A DNA stretch of 64,000 bases from DATMQA01 sp035566895 (GTDB taxonomy: Bacteria; Verrucomicrobiota; Verrucomicrobiia; Limisphaerales; UBA8199), in assembly GCA_035566895.1 (NCBI GenBank), contig DATMQA010000227.1, positions 5,835 to 69,834 on the forward strand, written 5' to 3'. Positions 15,608-25,300 of the stretch are shown piece by piece. The position numbers and the translations under genes are program-made. Below the pieces are notes generated by a model. That model was not told the origin of the DNA and searched no databases. It was given only the letters and a program-made list of their open reading frames with translations. Position 1 is the stretch's first letter, and each line of letters opens with the position of its first letter.

Positions 15608-17773
15608 TCATACCGGTTGCAGTTGGGCCTGGGTTAAAGAGGTTTCGATGGACTCAACCAGTTTGGGGAAAGCAGCGAGCTGACGTTCCATCTCGCCGAT
15701 GGCATAGGCGTCGGCGAACGTAGTGAGGGAGGCGGCATAAGTCGCCAGCGAGTCACATCGTGCGGCCTGGCCGAGGGTGAAAAGATTGTGGGCAAAGGTG
15801 CGGGTCGCGTTCACCGCCAGGCTGTCACGCAGGGTGGGCCATTCAGATGCTTCCTGGCGGCGCAGTTCGAGAGTGAGTTCCTGCCATTGTGCGGCTTGCT
15901 CGGAGGAAGGAAGAGGCAGGCACCTGGCCGTGTCTGCCAAGTGCCGGGCAGTCTCGCGCGTTGCCGGCTGGAGAAACTGAGCCAGTGCCAGAAAGAGCGT
16001 GTGCCGCGAGAAGGGTTTGCGAATGTAGCCGCTGAACTGGGTTTGCAGCTCCTGCTCTTCGCCAGCCTTGCTGGAAGCGGTGACAGCGATGACCGGCAGC
16101 GAGGCCAGACTCGGCTGCTTGCGGATCGCCGCCAGAGTCGTCCGACCGTCCATCACCGGCATTCGGAGATCGAGCAATACGACATCCGGCTTTTCCTTGC
16201 CCAGGCACTCCAACGCTTCCTGACCATTGGTGGCAAAATGGACCTGGTGATGGGTTTTCTCGAATATGCCGGCCATCAGGGCGCGGTTGGCCTGATTGTC
16301 ATCCACGACGAGCAGCGTGGCGGGCGCGAAGTCATTAAAGTCCACCGCGCCGCTCGGTTCGGCGTGATCTCCCACCGGCAAGCGGCCCGAAACGGGAACG
16401 CTCGTGAAGCGCAAGTGAAAGACCGTGCCCTGGCCGACTTTGCTTTCGACGGACAGGCTGCCCCCCATGAGTTCGGTGAGGCGCTTGACGATAGTTAGCC
16501 CGATCCCGGTGCCGTCATTTTCGGGTCTTTGCCGGGAGTCCGCCTGGACGAACGGCTTGAAGACTTCATCGAGTTTGTCAGCCGGGATTCCGATCCCGGT
16601 GTCCTCCACATCGATTAAGAGCGTGCCGCTGGTGCCGGTTTCCAGCCTTTCCCAGGAGACGCGGGTTTTAACGCAACCCCGGTCGGTGAACTTAATGGCA
16701 TTGCTGAGCAAGTTTACCAGTACCTGGCGCAGCCGCAGGCGATCCAGCAACAAAGCACGAGGCAGGTTGGGTGAGAGCTCGAACTGAAGTTGGAGCGATT
16801 TCATTACGGCCTGCTGTCCGAAAACGGTGCGGAGGAACTCGCACGAATCCCGCAAATCGGTGGGATCGGGGTGGAGTTCCAGCTTTCCTGCTTCGAGCTT
16901 GGACAGGTCGAGAATGTCGTTGATCAGTTGCAGCAACGAGGCACCGCTGTCGCGAATGGCCCGCACATATTGCGATTGCTTGGGCGTCAGCCCTTCCGGT
17001 TCCAACAGTTCGCTGAACCCGAGAATCGCGTTCATGGGGCTGCGAATCTCGTGGCTCATGTTAGCCAGGAAGGCGCTCTTCTCCCGCACCGCTTGTTCAG
17101 CGTGCAACTTTTCTTCCAGCAACTCCCGCCGCGACCGCTCCTGGTAATAATCAATCCGATAAAAATACAGCGAGAACAACCCGGCCCCGATCCCGAGCAA
17201 GCCGGCGACCCAGGTCATTTGATGGACCAATTTCATTTCGCGGCGAGTGGATTCGCCGGTGGCGGACAGAAGATCCAGGCGGGTGTCGTGCCGCCGTTTG
17301 CTGAGCTCACGGATGCGGTCCATCGTTGTCCTGGCTTGATCGGGACCGGCAGCGGCCCGTGACGCGGCGGGAATTTCCGCGCCGCGCCGCACGGTGGCCT
17401 CACGCAGTTCTGCCAACTCGAGTTCAATCAGCGGACGCAACTCGTACAAATCTTCTCGCGCGGCTGGGTCGTGCTTGGCGGACGCAACGAGCCGCGCGAA
17501 AGTCTCGGGAAAGGTACGAGCTGCGTTGGTGAAGGCTTCAAGATAGGACGCGTTCCCCGTTAGCAGGTAACCGCGCTGGCTGGCCTCGGCGTCCTGCAAA
17601 ACCGAGAAGAGTTGATCAATCGACTCGCGGAACTGCTCGGCTTCGGCCGACGCGTCGATGCTGCGGGAAAAGCGGTTCCAGGCCACGGCCCCCATCACCA
17701 CGCTGGCCACGGTGACAGTCAGCCAAAAGATGGCTAAGGGCCCGATAATCCCATGTCGAATTCGGTAGAGCAT
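15608..17773 (-). CDS. CHASE3 hybrid sensor histidine kinase
   Basis: I start at ATG 17773 (MLYRIRHGIIGPLAIFW), which leads into the first membrane helix and has GGGGAAG just upstream; ATG 17842 would add 23 polar residues. A periplasmic CHASE3-like helical domain follows (QDAEASQRGYLLTGN is typical), then a second membrane helix. Next are HisKA (FLANMSHEIRSPMNAILG), HATPase (NLLSNAIKFTDRG, GTGIGLTIVKRL) and a C-terminal receiver (VVLLDLRMPVMDG). About 120 helical residues follow, possibly an Hpt-like or dimer module lacking a clear His motif. It is the first gene of the three-gene signalling operon. Confidence 0.92.
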   Translation of the reverse strand: MLYRIRHGIIGPLAIFWLTVTVASVVMGAVAWNRFSRSIDASAEAEQFRESIDQLFSVLQDAEASQRGYLLTGNASYLEAFTNAARTFPETFARLVASAKHDPAAREDLYELRPLIELELAELREATVRRGAEIPAASRAAAGPDQARTTMDRIRELSKRRHDTRLDLLSATGESTRREMKLVHQMTWVAGLLGIGAGLFSLYFYRIDYYQERSRRELLEEKLHAEQAVREKSAFLANMSHEIRSPMNAILGFSELLEPEGLTPKQSQYVRAIRDSGASLLQLINDILDLSKLEAGKLELHPDPTDLRDSCEFLRTVFGQQAVMKSLQLQFELSPNLPRALLLDRLRLRQVLVNLLSNAIKFTDRGCVKTRVSWERLETGTSGTLLIDVEDTGIGIPADKLDEVFKPFVQADSRQRPENDGTGIGLTIVKRLTELMGGSLSVESKVGQGTVFHLRFTSVPVSGRLPVGDHAEPSGAVDFNDFAPATLLVVDDNQANRALMAGIFEKTHHQVHFATNGQEALECLGKEKPDVVLLDLRMPVMDGRTTLAAIRKQPSLASLPVIAVTASSKAGEEQELQTQFSGYIRKPFSRHTLFLALAQFLQPATRETARHLADTARCLPLPSSEQAAQWQELTLELRRQEASEWPTLRDSLAVNATRTFAHNLFTLGQAARCDSLATYAASLTTFADAYAIGEMERQLAAFPKLVESIETSLTQAQLQPV

Positions 17774-17837
17774 GCGCTTCCCCGCGTTGAGTCGAGCGCA
17801 CTCGCGGCCGGCCAATGAACGAGGGGTCAACATATCA

Positions 17838-17848
17838 TGCAAATTGCA
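17838..17848. promoter_or_regulatory. Single TGCA-N3-TGCA dyad upstream of the hybrid kinase
   Basis: TGCAAATTGCA matches the 11-bp unit of the paired sites described below, but no second copy lies 31 bp either side. It is 65 bp upstream of the preferred hybrid-kinase start. Confidence 0.35.
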
Positions 17849-17878
17849 CGGGCGTATAGTAAGGGGTATCCCCCGGGG

Positions 17879-18376
17879 TCAATCCGAGCGCGACGGTTTT
17901 CGCCTCGGAAGCGGAGCGGTGGCGTCCAGCAGGGTGCGGACCTTCTGGAGGAGTTCAGCGAACCCGAACGGCTTGGGCAATAATTCGACGTGGTCCAGAT
18001 CGTCGCTTCGATCGCGCAACAACGGCAATGAGCCTGAAACCATCAGCACCGGGGTCTTTGGATGCACCGCACGGAATTGGCGAGTGAGCTCTAATCCATC
18101 CCCTTCGGGCATCCAGAAATCAGTGACTAAGAGGTGAATCGTCGCAGTGGAGGCAGCCACGCGCAGGGCTTCCGCAGCACTCTCGGCTTCCAGCACCGTG
18201 TAACCTTCCAAGCGGAGAACCTGTGACTCCATGTCGCGAACCATCGGGTCGTCATCAACGACCAGCAACGTCCTGGCTGGGTCGGATATGCCCGCGGAGG
18301 ACGGAAATGCGGAGGTCGGTTCCGAATGACTCGAATCACTCTGCATTGGATTTGGATGATAAGTATTCATTGGCAT
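17879..18376 (-). CDS. Single-domain-type response regulator
   Basis: The frame is open from 18499, but ATG 18376 (MPMNTYHPNP) is preferred: AAAGAG lies just upstream, and the sigma-54-like promoter at 18389-18405 would leave almost no leader for a longer protein. ATG 18370 is also possible. A Ser-rich tail of about 35 residues leads into one receiver domain: TLLVVDDDPMVRD, phospho-acceptor Asp in LLVTDFWMPEGDG, and the KPF lysine. No output domain follows. It is next to the hybrid kinase and probably serves as a phosphate sink or relay partner. It has the paired enhancer-like sites B upstream, so it may be part of the regulon it helps control. Confidence 0.85.
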   Translation of the reverse strand: MPMNTYHPNPMQSDSSHSEPTSAFPSSAGISDPARTLLVVDDDPMVRDMESQVLRLEGYTVLEAESAAEALRVAASTATIHLLVTDFWMPEGDGLELTRQFRAVHPKTPVLMVSGSLPLLRDRSDDLDHVELLPKPFGFAELLQKVRTLLDATAPLPRRKPSRSD

Positions 18377-18388
18377 TTTGCTCTTTTT

Positions 18389-18405
18389 AGCTAGGGCAGG
18401 GCCAA
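18389..18405 (-). promoter_or_regulatory. Sigma-54-like promoter for the receiver gene
   Basis: On the minus strand the sequence reads TTGGCCCTGCCCTAGCT: GG, exactly 10 bases, then GC, with TTGGC at -24. Four other minus-strand promoters in this window share the TTGGCCCT start. Confidence 0.6.
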
Positions 18406-18494
18406 CCCCATCCCGGTTTCTGCAACCTGTTGGTTCAAGGTTTGTTACAGCTTTCTCGTCGGGTTCGTGCGGGAATTGAGGGACGCAAAAACCA

Positions 18495-18536
18495 TGCAAC
18501 TTGCATTACGAGCAACCACCGGAAGTGCATTTTGCA
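18495..18536. promoter_or_regulatory. Paired enhancer-like dyads, site B
   Basis: TGCAACTTGCA (18495-18505) and TGCATTTTGCA (18526-18536), start-to-start 31 bp. They lie 90-130 bp upstream of the leftward promoter at 18389 and about 170-210 bp upstream of the rightward candidate at 18706, so they could serve both directions. The rest of 18500-18829 shows nothing else recognisable. Confidence 0.65.
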
Positions 18537-18705
18537 CGCTCGACGAAGCCCGGATCGAACTTGGGAATCTGACGTCCGGTCGCAACTTCTCACCCCCGGC
18601 TTAGTCGAAGTGATCCACGATGTCGTTGGTGACAAGCCGGTTGCGAGTTTTGCGGCAATGACTCTTTCGAGGTGGTTTTGCGGATTTTTCCGGTGGGCGG
18701 GGAAA

Positions 18706-18721
18706 TGGTACAATCCAGGCT
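18706..18721 (+). promoter_or_regulatory. Weak sigma-54-like promoter for the 18830 gene
   Basis: TGGTACAATCCAGGCT keeps the GG-N10-GC geometry and the TGG of the -24 box, but the -12 box is AGGC rather than TTGC. Its distance from site B equals that of the clearer rightward promoters from sites C and E. Confidence 0.4.
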
Positions 18722-18829
18722 AAAGCGTACGGCTCAGCTATGGGCACGCCAAAGCAAAGCCGATCATGACTTGAGTTATGAACAACTCAGTGGACATCGG
18801 CAACCCACCCCCGGCAAAAACCTTCCCCT

Positions 18830-19354
18830 ATGAAAAGTACATTCGAAAAGCAAATGGAGACCTGCGCCAGGAATCGCCTTTCCGCGCCGCCTCCATCAGT
18901 CGTGAAGGTTAATTCCGCGCCGCTCATTGCGCCGGCAATCCACGACAAGTCCGCTCCCGAGCGGATGCTGGTGCACGAAACACAAGCGGCTTTTCTGAAA
19001 GCGCTCGTGGCTTACGAAGACGGAGAGGCAAGCCGCCAACTGCGGGACAGCCTGGCCAAAGCCGACCGCGAAAGCAAATTCATCCGGCACGCGATTTTCC
19101 TGATGGTCATGCTCTTCCTTCTATCCCTGGCCGGGCTGGGCTATTGTGCCCTGCTGCTGCCGCGGATTTTTTTCAATCCCTCGCACACCGTCATTAAGAG
19201 CTTGTGCATCCTGGGGTTGGCGTCGCTCATTGCCCAGCTTGAGTTCTTTGGTTACCTGCTTTGGCACCGCTTTGCGGTGGACCGCCTCCACAAAGAATGC
19301 CGCCGCCGGGTCCTGCTTCTGGTCGAATCTCAACTCAGGGCTTCTGTGCGTTGA
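18830..19354 (+). CDS. Hypothetical two-helix membrane protein
   Basis: The 174-aa protein has a polar N-terminal half with a coiled-coil-like charged stretch (YEDGEASRQLRDSLAKADRESKFIRH), then two membrane helices (AIFLMVMLFLLSLAGLGYCALLL and SLCILGLASLIAQLEFFGYLLWH), and a short Arg-rich cytoplasmic tail. No family recognised. It lies between dyad sites B and C and behind a candidate sigma-54 promoter, so it probably belongs to the same envelope/stress regulon as its neighbours. Confidence 0.7.
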   Translation: MKSTFEKQMETCARNRLSAPPPSVVKVNSAPLIAPAIHDKSAPERMLVHETQAAFLKALVAYEDGEASRQLRDSLAKADRESKFIRHAIFLMVMLFLLSLAGLGYCALLLPRIFFNPSHTVIKSLCILGLASLIAQLEFFGYLLWHRFAVDRLHKECRRRVLLLVESQLRASVR

Positions 19355-19364
19355 AGGCTTACTG

Positions 19365-19406
19365 TGCAAGTTGCAATGTCGAGGCCGCTTCGTCTTGCAT
19401 TTTGCA
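19365..19406. promoter_or_regulatory. Paired enhancer-like dyads, site C
   Basis: TGCAAGTTGCA (19365-19375) and TGCATTTTGCA (19396-19406), start-to-start 31 bp, about 160-200 bp upstream of the rightward sigma-54-like promoter at 19566. The remainder of the 295-bp gap shows no gene. Confidence 0.65.
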
Positions 19407-19565
19407 GCCGCAACCGAGGCCGGGCGGAGTCGAGGCTTTTGGCCCGGCCCCGCATTTTCACTTCCTGGCTCAAGCGAGGCAGGTGGTTGCCGGCGAGGCG
19501 TTTGTGGGGTTTTCGAAGGCGACTTCACCGAACTCGATTCATCGATTCCCCTCGCTACGCTGCCC

Positions 19566-19581
19566 TGGCACATCACAAGCT
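19566..19581 (+). promoter_or_regulatory. Sigma-54-like promoter for the Thivi_2564-type gene
   Basis: TGGCACATCACAAGCT has a perfect -24 TGGCAC and GG-N10-GC spacing; the -12 box is AAGC rather than TTGC. The predicted start is about 60 bases before ATG 19650. Confidence 0.6.
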
Positions 19582-19649
19582 AAAGGAGACGGACACAGGT
19601 GTGAACCCGCACACAAAAAGAAGAACAGTACAAACGAACAGGTAAAAAT

Positions 19650-19913
19650 ATGTCATTAGTTACAATTGTCATCACTCTCATCGTGGTCGGAGTCTTGCTC
19701 TGGCTCGTCAACACATACATCCCCATGGACGGAAAGATCAAAAAAGTGCTCAATATCGTGGTGATGGTGGTAGTAGTCCTTTGGCTGCTTAATGTCTTCG
19801 GCGTGTGGGGCCGCGTGCGCGACGTTCGGGTCTCCAACCCATCGCCGTCCACCGGTAGTCTGGTTTCGCAGTCAGGCCTGGTCGTTAGCCCGGCGGTCCC
19901 GACCACGGCTTAA
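19650..19913 (+). CDS. Thivi_2564-family small membrane protein
   Basis: The 87-aa protein has two hydrophobic helices separated by the family pattern VNTYIPMDGKIKKVLN, characteristic of the small Thivi_2564 membrane proteins of unknown function. The last 35 residues are Ser/Pro/Val-rich and probably unstructured. It lies behind paired dyad site C and the promoter at 19566, and ahead of the DUF502 gene, with which it may be cotranscribed. Confidence 0.8.
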   Translation: MSLVTIVITLIVVGVLLWLVNTYIPMDGKIKKVLNIVVMVVVVLWLLNVFGVWGRVRDVRVSNPSPSTGSLVSQSGLVVSPAVPTTA

Positions 19914-20062
19914 GTGTGCCGTCTGGTGTGGCCTGGCAGACAGACAGATCTCTTGTCAAATTCTGTCCCGGCCACTCTCCACCATCGAGAGGTGCCGGGA
20001 GGCCGCTTTTTCGCCTGGCCTTTGCGGACGAGGAAGTGGGCGAGATAATCGGGCATACGCGC

Positions 20063-20824
20063 ATGAAAAAATTTCTGGCTCACGGGAGAGCCGATTTCCT
20101 GACTGGTTTGGCAGTCGTCCTGCCGGTCGCCGTTTCCGTCGCGGTGGTGATTTGGTTATTTGGGACGGTTTCACATTTCACCGATGTGCTTCTGCTTTTG
20201 GTGCCGAAGGAGTGGATAGAGAATGGCGAAGGACCGCTGCACCGTTATTGGAGCGTGGCTGCCTTGTTGGTGGCGATTCTGTTGATTGGGTTGGTGGGCC
20301 GACTGGGCCGCTACTATTTCGGCCAGAAGCTGATTCAAGGGGTGGACCTGGTCCTTATGCGCGTGCCTCTCGTCAATAAGATGTACCTGGCCCTGAAGCA
20401 GATCCGCGAAGCCGCCACCTCCAGCAAGGCCGCCTCCTTCAAACGGGTGGTGCTGGTGGAATTCCCACGGCCCGGCCTCTACTCAATCGGCTTCATCACC
20501 GGCGCCCAAAACGCCGAGGTGCAGGCGAAGACGCAAAAGCGGTTGCTGGGTGTGTTTGTGCCCACTCCGCCTTTGACCAGCGGGGCCATCGTCCTCGTGC
20601 CGGAAATCGACGTGATCAAGCTCGAGATGTCGGTAGCCGACGGGATTAAATTCATTATGAGCCTGGGTTCGATCTCTCCGGGCTACCTTTCTCAAGAAGC
20701 GGTCTTAACTGCAGAAGCGGTGGGGGATTCAAAAGGGTCCGGTCTCCGGCGTAACCGCGAGGCGGAATGGAACCTGTATCTCTCTTGCCCGCAGCCTGAG
20801 CCCAAGGAGGCGCAGGCGATCTGA
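20063..20824 (+). CDS. DUF502-family membrane protein
   Basis: The frame is open from 19916, but ATG 20063 (MKKFLAHGRADFLTGLAVVLPVAVSVAVVIWLF) gives the standard DUF502 N-terminus, a two-helix membrane anchor. The family segments PLVNKMYLALKQI, VVLVEFPRPGLYSIGFITG and VFVPTPPLTSGAIVLVP follow in order. The 253-aa length fits the family, whose function is not established. The first helix begins nine residues in, and the second (VAALLVAILLIGLVGRLG) precedes the conserved soluble part. Confidence 0.88.
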   Translation: MKKFLAHGRADFLTGLAVVLPVAVSVAVVIWLFGTVSHFTDVLLLLVPKEWIENGEGPLHRYWSVAALLVAILLIGLVGRLGRYYFGQKLIQGVDLVLMRVPLVNKMYLALKQIREAATSSKAASFKRVVLVEFPRPGLYSIGFITGAQNAEVQAKTQKRLLGVFVPTPPLTSGAIVLVPEIDVIKLEMSVADGIKFIMSLGSISPGYLSQEAVLTAEAVGDSKGSGLRRNREAEWNLYLSCPQPEPKEAQAI

Positions 20825-21202
20825 CGAAAACTCTCCCTTCCCTTTTCGGTGCACTACTCGCACTGGCGGCGACACCAAACCGTTTATCGGCCAGTTCTTT
20901 AACTCGTCACTGAGACGAGCGCCGCCGATCTCCGAACCTTGACCACCGGCAGCAACGGACGGCCTCCATCGGCTCCACCGTGGCGTACACCCTCCGCCTT
21001 TATGAAACCCCGCAAGCCGGGGCAGTCAACTGACCGAGTCATTTGATTGGCCTAAATCAACGCATCAGCATGCAGTGGGCGAGCGGCGCCAGTCCGCCAG
21101 CGACGTACGTGGCCAAAAACAATTATTGACAACGTGGCGTGAATCTGCGGGACTCCGTCGTTATTTAATGCAATCGGTGATAACCTCTCGAATGAAACAA
21201 TC
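20825..21202. other. Intergenic boundary before the polyketide cluster
   Basis: About 380 bases without a supported gene. I see a short CCCCG-CAAGC-CGGGG hairpin near 21008-21022 and a TTGACA at 21126-21131 without a matching -10 box at normal spacing. No dyads of the TGCA-N3-TGCA type are present, so the cluster to the right appears outside that regulon. Confidence 0.4.
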
Positions 21203-22324
21203 ATGCCCTGCACAGAGATCATTACTGTGGAAGGAGGATTGGAACTAAGGGACTTCATCGACCTCCCCTGGAGGATCTATGCTGACTATCCCAGATGGGT
21301 TCCCCCGCTTAAGAAGGAGGTTCGCCGGCTACTGGACCCCCGGAAGCACCCTTTCTGGGAGTTTTCCGAGCGTATCCTGTTTCTTGCCCGACGCGGTGCG
21401 GAGACGGTGGGAAGGATCGCGGGCATCATCGACGGCCGTCACAACCAAGTCCACGGCGAAAAGATGGGGATTTGGGGGTTTTTCGAGTGCGCTGACGATC
21501 CCGAGGCTGCGGCGGCCCTCTTCTCTGCCGTGGAGGCGTGGGTTCGTCAGAAGGGGATGAACTTCATGCGAGGCCCATTCAGCCCGTCGATGAACAACGA
21601 GACGGGATTGCTCATCGAGGGATTCGATTATCCGCCAGCCTTGATGATGCCGTACACCCCGCCGTACTACCCAGGGCTCGTCGAATCGTGCGGTTTCACC
21701 AAAGAGAAGGATTTACTGGCCTTCCTGATCGATGGCGATTACCGGCTTCCCGAGTGGATGGAGCGTCTCGCTGAGCGGATCGTCAAAAAAGGAGGGATCC
21801 ACATCAGGCGCTTTCGTCCGAAGGAAATTGATTCTGAGTTTGATCTGATCAAGGAGATATTCAACGACTCCTGGTCTGGTAACTGGGGTTTTGTCCCCCT
21901 GACTGATAATGAAATGCGGGAAATTCAAAAGAGCGTGATGAGCTTCGCAGATCCGGACTTGGTTTTCTTCATCTACTATGACAGTGAACCCGCAGCGGCC
22001 TGCGTGATCTTTCCTGACATTAACCCTATGCTCAAGCGTCTCAACGGGCGGATCGGTCTGATGGGTTTGCTGAAGTTCCTGCTGTTTCGGCGGGAGATCA
22101 AGGGATTGCGGCTGGTGCTCTTCGGGATCAAGGAGAAGTACCGGCAACTGGGACTTCCCATGTTGGCCTTCCACCACATCTATGACATCGTGAGGAAGAA
22201 AAAGACCTTTCAGTATCTGGAGATGGGGTGGACCCTGGAGGACAACGAGGCGATCAACTCATTGGCCGAGGAAGCGGGCGCAAAACCATACAAGAAATAT
22301 CGCATATTTGGAAAGTCTTTATGA
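21203..22324 (+). CDS. GNAT-fold acyltransferase opening the polyketide cluster
   Basis: The 373-aa protein resembles the YghO-like branch of large GNAT-fold proteins: an N-terminal part with WRIYADYPRWVPPL, a central RGPFSPSMNNETGLLIEGFD motif typical of that branch, and a C-terminal acyl-CoA-binding-like half (YRQLGLPMLAFHHIYDI, YLEMGWTLEDNEAINSLAEEAGA). It could move an acyl group from CoA or carrier protein onto an amine or hydroxyl. It is the first gene of the cluster, 42 bases before the synthase, so a role in releasing or transferring the polyketide chain is attractive but unproven. Confidence 0.75.
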   Translation: MPCTEIITVEGGLELRDFIDLPWRIYADYPRWVPPLKKEVRRLLDPRKHPFWEFSERILFLARRGAETVGRIAGIIDGRHNQVHGEKMGIWGFFECADDPEAAAALFSAVEAWVRQKGMNFMRGPFSPSMNNETGLLIEGFDYPPALMMPYTPPYYPGLVESCGFTKEKDLLAFLIDGDYRLPEWMERLAERIVKKGGIHIRRFRPKEIDSEFDLIKEIFNDSWSGNWGFVPLTDNEMREIQKSVMSFADPDLVFFIYYDSEPAAACVIFPDINPMLKRLNGRIGLMGLLKFLLFRREIKGLRLVLFGIKEKYRQLGLPMLAFHHIYDIVRKKKTFQYLEMGWTLEDNEAINSLAEEAGAKPYKKYRIFGKSL

Positions 22325-22366
22325 TTTACAGGGGTAACCGTATGGCGTTGAAGCGGAGGCCTGGAC

Positions 22367-25300
22367 ATGTTGGCTGAACCTCCGCCCCGTGGGCCGCTGC
22401 ACATAGAAACTCCATCTCCTGGGGTGGGCCATGGACGCAAGAGAGTCGCTCCCCACACGAACGGTCAAGAAAGGGTTGCCATCACGGGGATGAGCATTCT
22501 CAATGCCCTGGGGAAGAGCCCGGAGGAGGTCTGGGCAGCAAGCCTGGCCTTGAAGAGCGGGATTGCCTCCGTTCCGCCATCCCGGTGGGATCACGGTTAC
22601 TATTATGATCCCCGGCCGCGTGTTCCGGACAAGACCTACTGCAAGGTAGGCGCCTTCCTGGACTTTCCGATCTCCCGCAGTGAACTCGGGATACCCCCCC
22701 AGGATTTCCGGACCATGACCGAGGCCACCAGGATTACCATGTGGCTGGCGGACAAGGCCATCCGGGCTTCCGGCATCCTGGAGTCAGCCATCCCACGCGA
22801 GCGAATCGGAGTCCTCATCTCCCAGAACTCGGGAGAGGCGGCGGGAACTCTCACCAATATCATCATCAGGGCATACGTTCACGACATCCTCGCCGCCGTC
22901 AACAGGGCCGTTCACCTCACGCCGGAGCAGGCGAGCGCAATCGAACAAGAGGTGAAGGCCGGGCGCATGGCCCCGGATGACACCACGCTCCTGGGCAGAC
23001 TCAACTGCGCAGCGTCCGGCTTCATCTGCAACCGGTATGGGTTCATGGGGCCCAGCCATTCGGTCTCTGCGGCCTGCGCGACCTCGCTGGTCGCACTTCA
23101 CAGCGCCGTGCAGATGATCCGAAACGGCATCATCGACGCCGCCATCGTCGGAGGGGGTGAGGATAATCTCACACACCTGCATTATTTGGAATTCTCCGCC
23201 CTGGGCGCACTCTTCGGGCTGTCGGGACGGGAGAGACCCGCTCACGAGACCTCCCGCCCCTTCGATGCTGAAAGGGACGGGATGGTCCTCGGCGAAGGCG
23301 GGGGGATGATCGTCATTGAGCGGGAGAGGCTGGCGCGGGCAAGAGGGGCGTCGGTCCACGCCATCATCACGGGCATGGGCGCGAGCAACAACCATTTGGG
23401 TATGGTCGAGTCCTCCAGCGTCACCCAGGAGATCGCCATCCGCGCCTCATTTCGCGGGCTGCCCTATGGGCCCGAGGCCGTGGACCTGGTGGAATGCCAT
23501 GCCACGAGTACCCGGCAAGGGGACGTGGAGGAGGTTCGGGCACTGAAGACGTTCTTCAATTCCTCGAAGCGCACCGTGTTGACGTCATTCAAGTCCCAGA
23601 TCGGACACACACTGGGGGCCTCGGGCATCAACAACCTCGTTCGAGGAGTGATGGCCATGAAGGCGGGGGTCTTCCCTGCTACCCTCAATTATAAGCATCC
23701 AGACCCGGAAATGGGCTTGGAAGGATCGGGTTTCCTCATCGCCTCTGAGCCGCTTGATTGGAAGCGCGGGAACGGCCAGCCCAGAAGGCTTCAGGTCAAT
23801 GCCTTCGGGTTTGGAGGGTCGAACTACGTTGTACACCTGGAGCAGGCTCGGGACGGCGCGGATACCATCATGGTTGGCCCGGACAGAGCGTCTCGCGTCG
23901 CTGGAAAGAAGGACGGCGGCCCGCCTCCCATCGAGGGCATTTCTTTTTTCCGAACGGAGATGGCCGGTCGTTACTGCCGCATGGCGGTTGTGGCGCAATC
24001 CGAAGAAGAGGCGCTCGCGATCATCGAGAGGTCCGCCACCCTTGCCGAGGCTGGGATTGCCTCCTCCAAGACGGCGCGGGCCCTGGCGCAACAGGGAATC
24101 TTCATAAGCCCGGAGGATTTGCCAGTGCCGCCGCTCGCTTTTGTATTTCCCGGACAGGGGGCACACTATGGAGGGATGGGGCGGAATCTCTATGAGTCTT
24201 TTCCCGTCATCAAGGAGTGGATGGATCGGGCCGCGGCGGCAGCGGACTTCGACCTCCTGCACTTGTTGTTCCATGATCGAGAGGAGAACCTTCAGAAGAC
24301 CCGCTGGCAGCAGCCTGCCCTGTTCGCCCTGGAACACGCCATGGCTCGATACCTCATCAGCCTTGGCATCCGCCCGATGGCTATGGCCGGCCACAGTTTG
24401 GGCGAGCTGACCGCCTTGTGCCTGGCCGGCGTCTATTCGCTGGAGGACGGGTTTCGAATCGTGAACACGAGGGCCCGCTGCATGGACAAGGCCGCCGCCG
24501 AGAACATGGACCCCGGCGCCATGGCGGCCGTGGACGCCCCGTTGGATCTGGTCATGGAGATGATCCATGGACGGGCGGATGTTCACATTAGCAATATAAA
24601 TGCACCGAACCAGGTCGTCCTGGGCGGCAACACTGAGGCGGTCAAGAATCTTGGCTCCCGGCTGAAGGAGATGGGATACCGGTTCACCCTCTTGCGGGTC
24701 AGTATGGCCTTCCACTCTCCCATCATGCGAGTCATCCACGATGAACTCGAGGCGTTTGTTGCCTCTATCCCGTTTCATCCCCCGCAGGTCCCGGTTCTAT
24801 CAAACACGACCATGGCTGCGTATCCATCCGATCCCGATGAGATAAAGCGAATCCTCATGGCGCACCTGGAATCTACCGTCCATTGGATGAATAATGTCCA
24901 GACCCTCTGGAATGGCCACGGCGTCCGCCTTTTCGTAGAGGTGGGCCCCGGCGATATATTGAGCAATCTCATCGCCGACACGCTCCCCGAATCGGCATGC
25001 ATCCAGACCTGCATTGCTCCCGCAGAGACTATCATTTACACGACCGCCCTTGCCCAGCTCTTCGTTCAAGGTCATCTGAAGGTTCAAAAAGAACCGGGAT
25101 GGGTGTCCCTCCCTGCATTCGGGAAGCCCCCCGAAGCTCGCCCCGCCGCTCCGGCATCCAGCTTACGCCCATCGGAACCAAGACGGTCCGGAGTTCCTGA
25201 AGGCCAGAAGCAAGTCTCTCCCGGGAAACCGGCAGCCGCGCATCTCGATCCTGCCGCTGCAATCATGGGCAAGGCCTCACCGGCCATCAATGAGACGCCC

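Noticed and set aside
14380..15723. A 447-residue plus-strand frame across the receiver-kinase
   Set aside because: It is antisense to clear kinase domains and has no motifs of its own.
23585..24778. A 397-residue minus-strand frame inside the polyketide synthase
   Set aside because: It is antisense to intact KS and AT domains; codon choice fits the plus strand.
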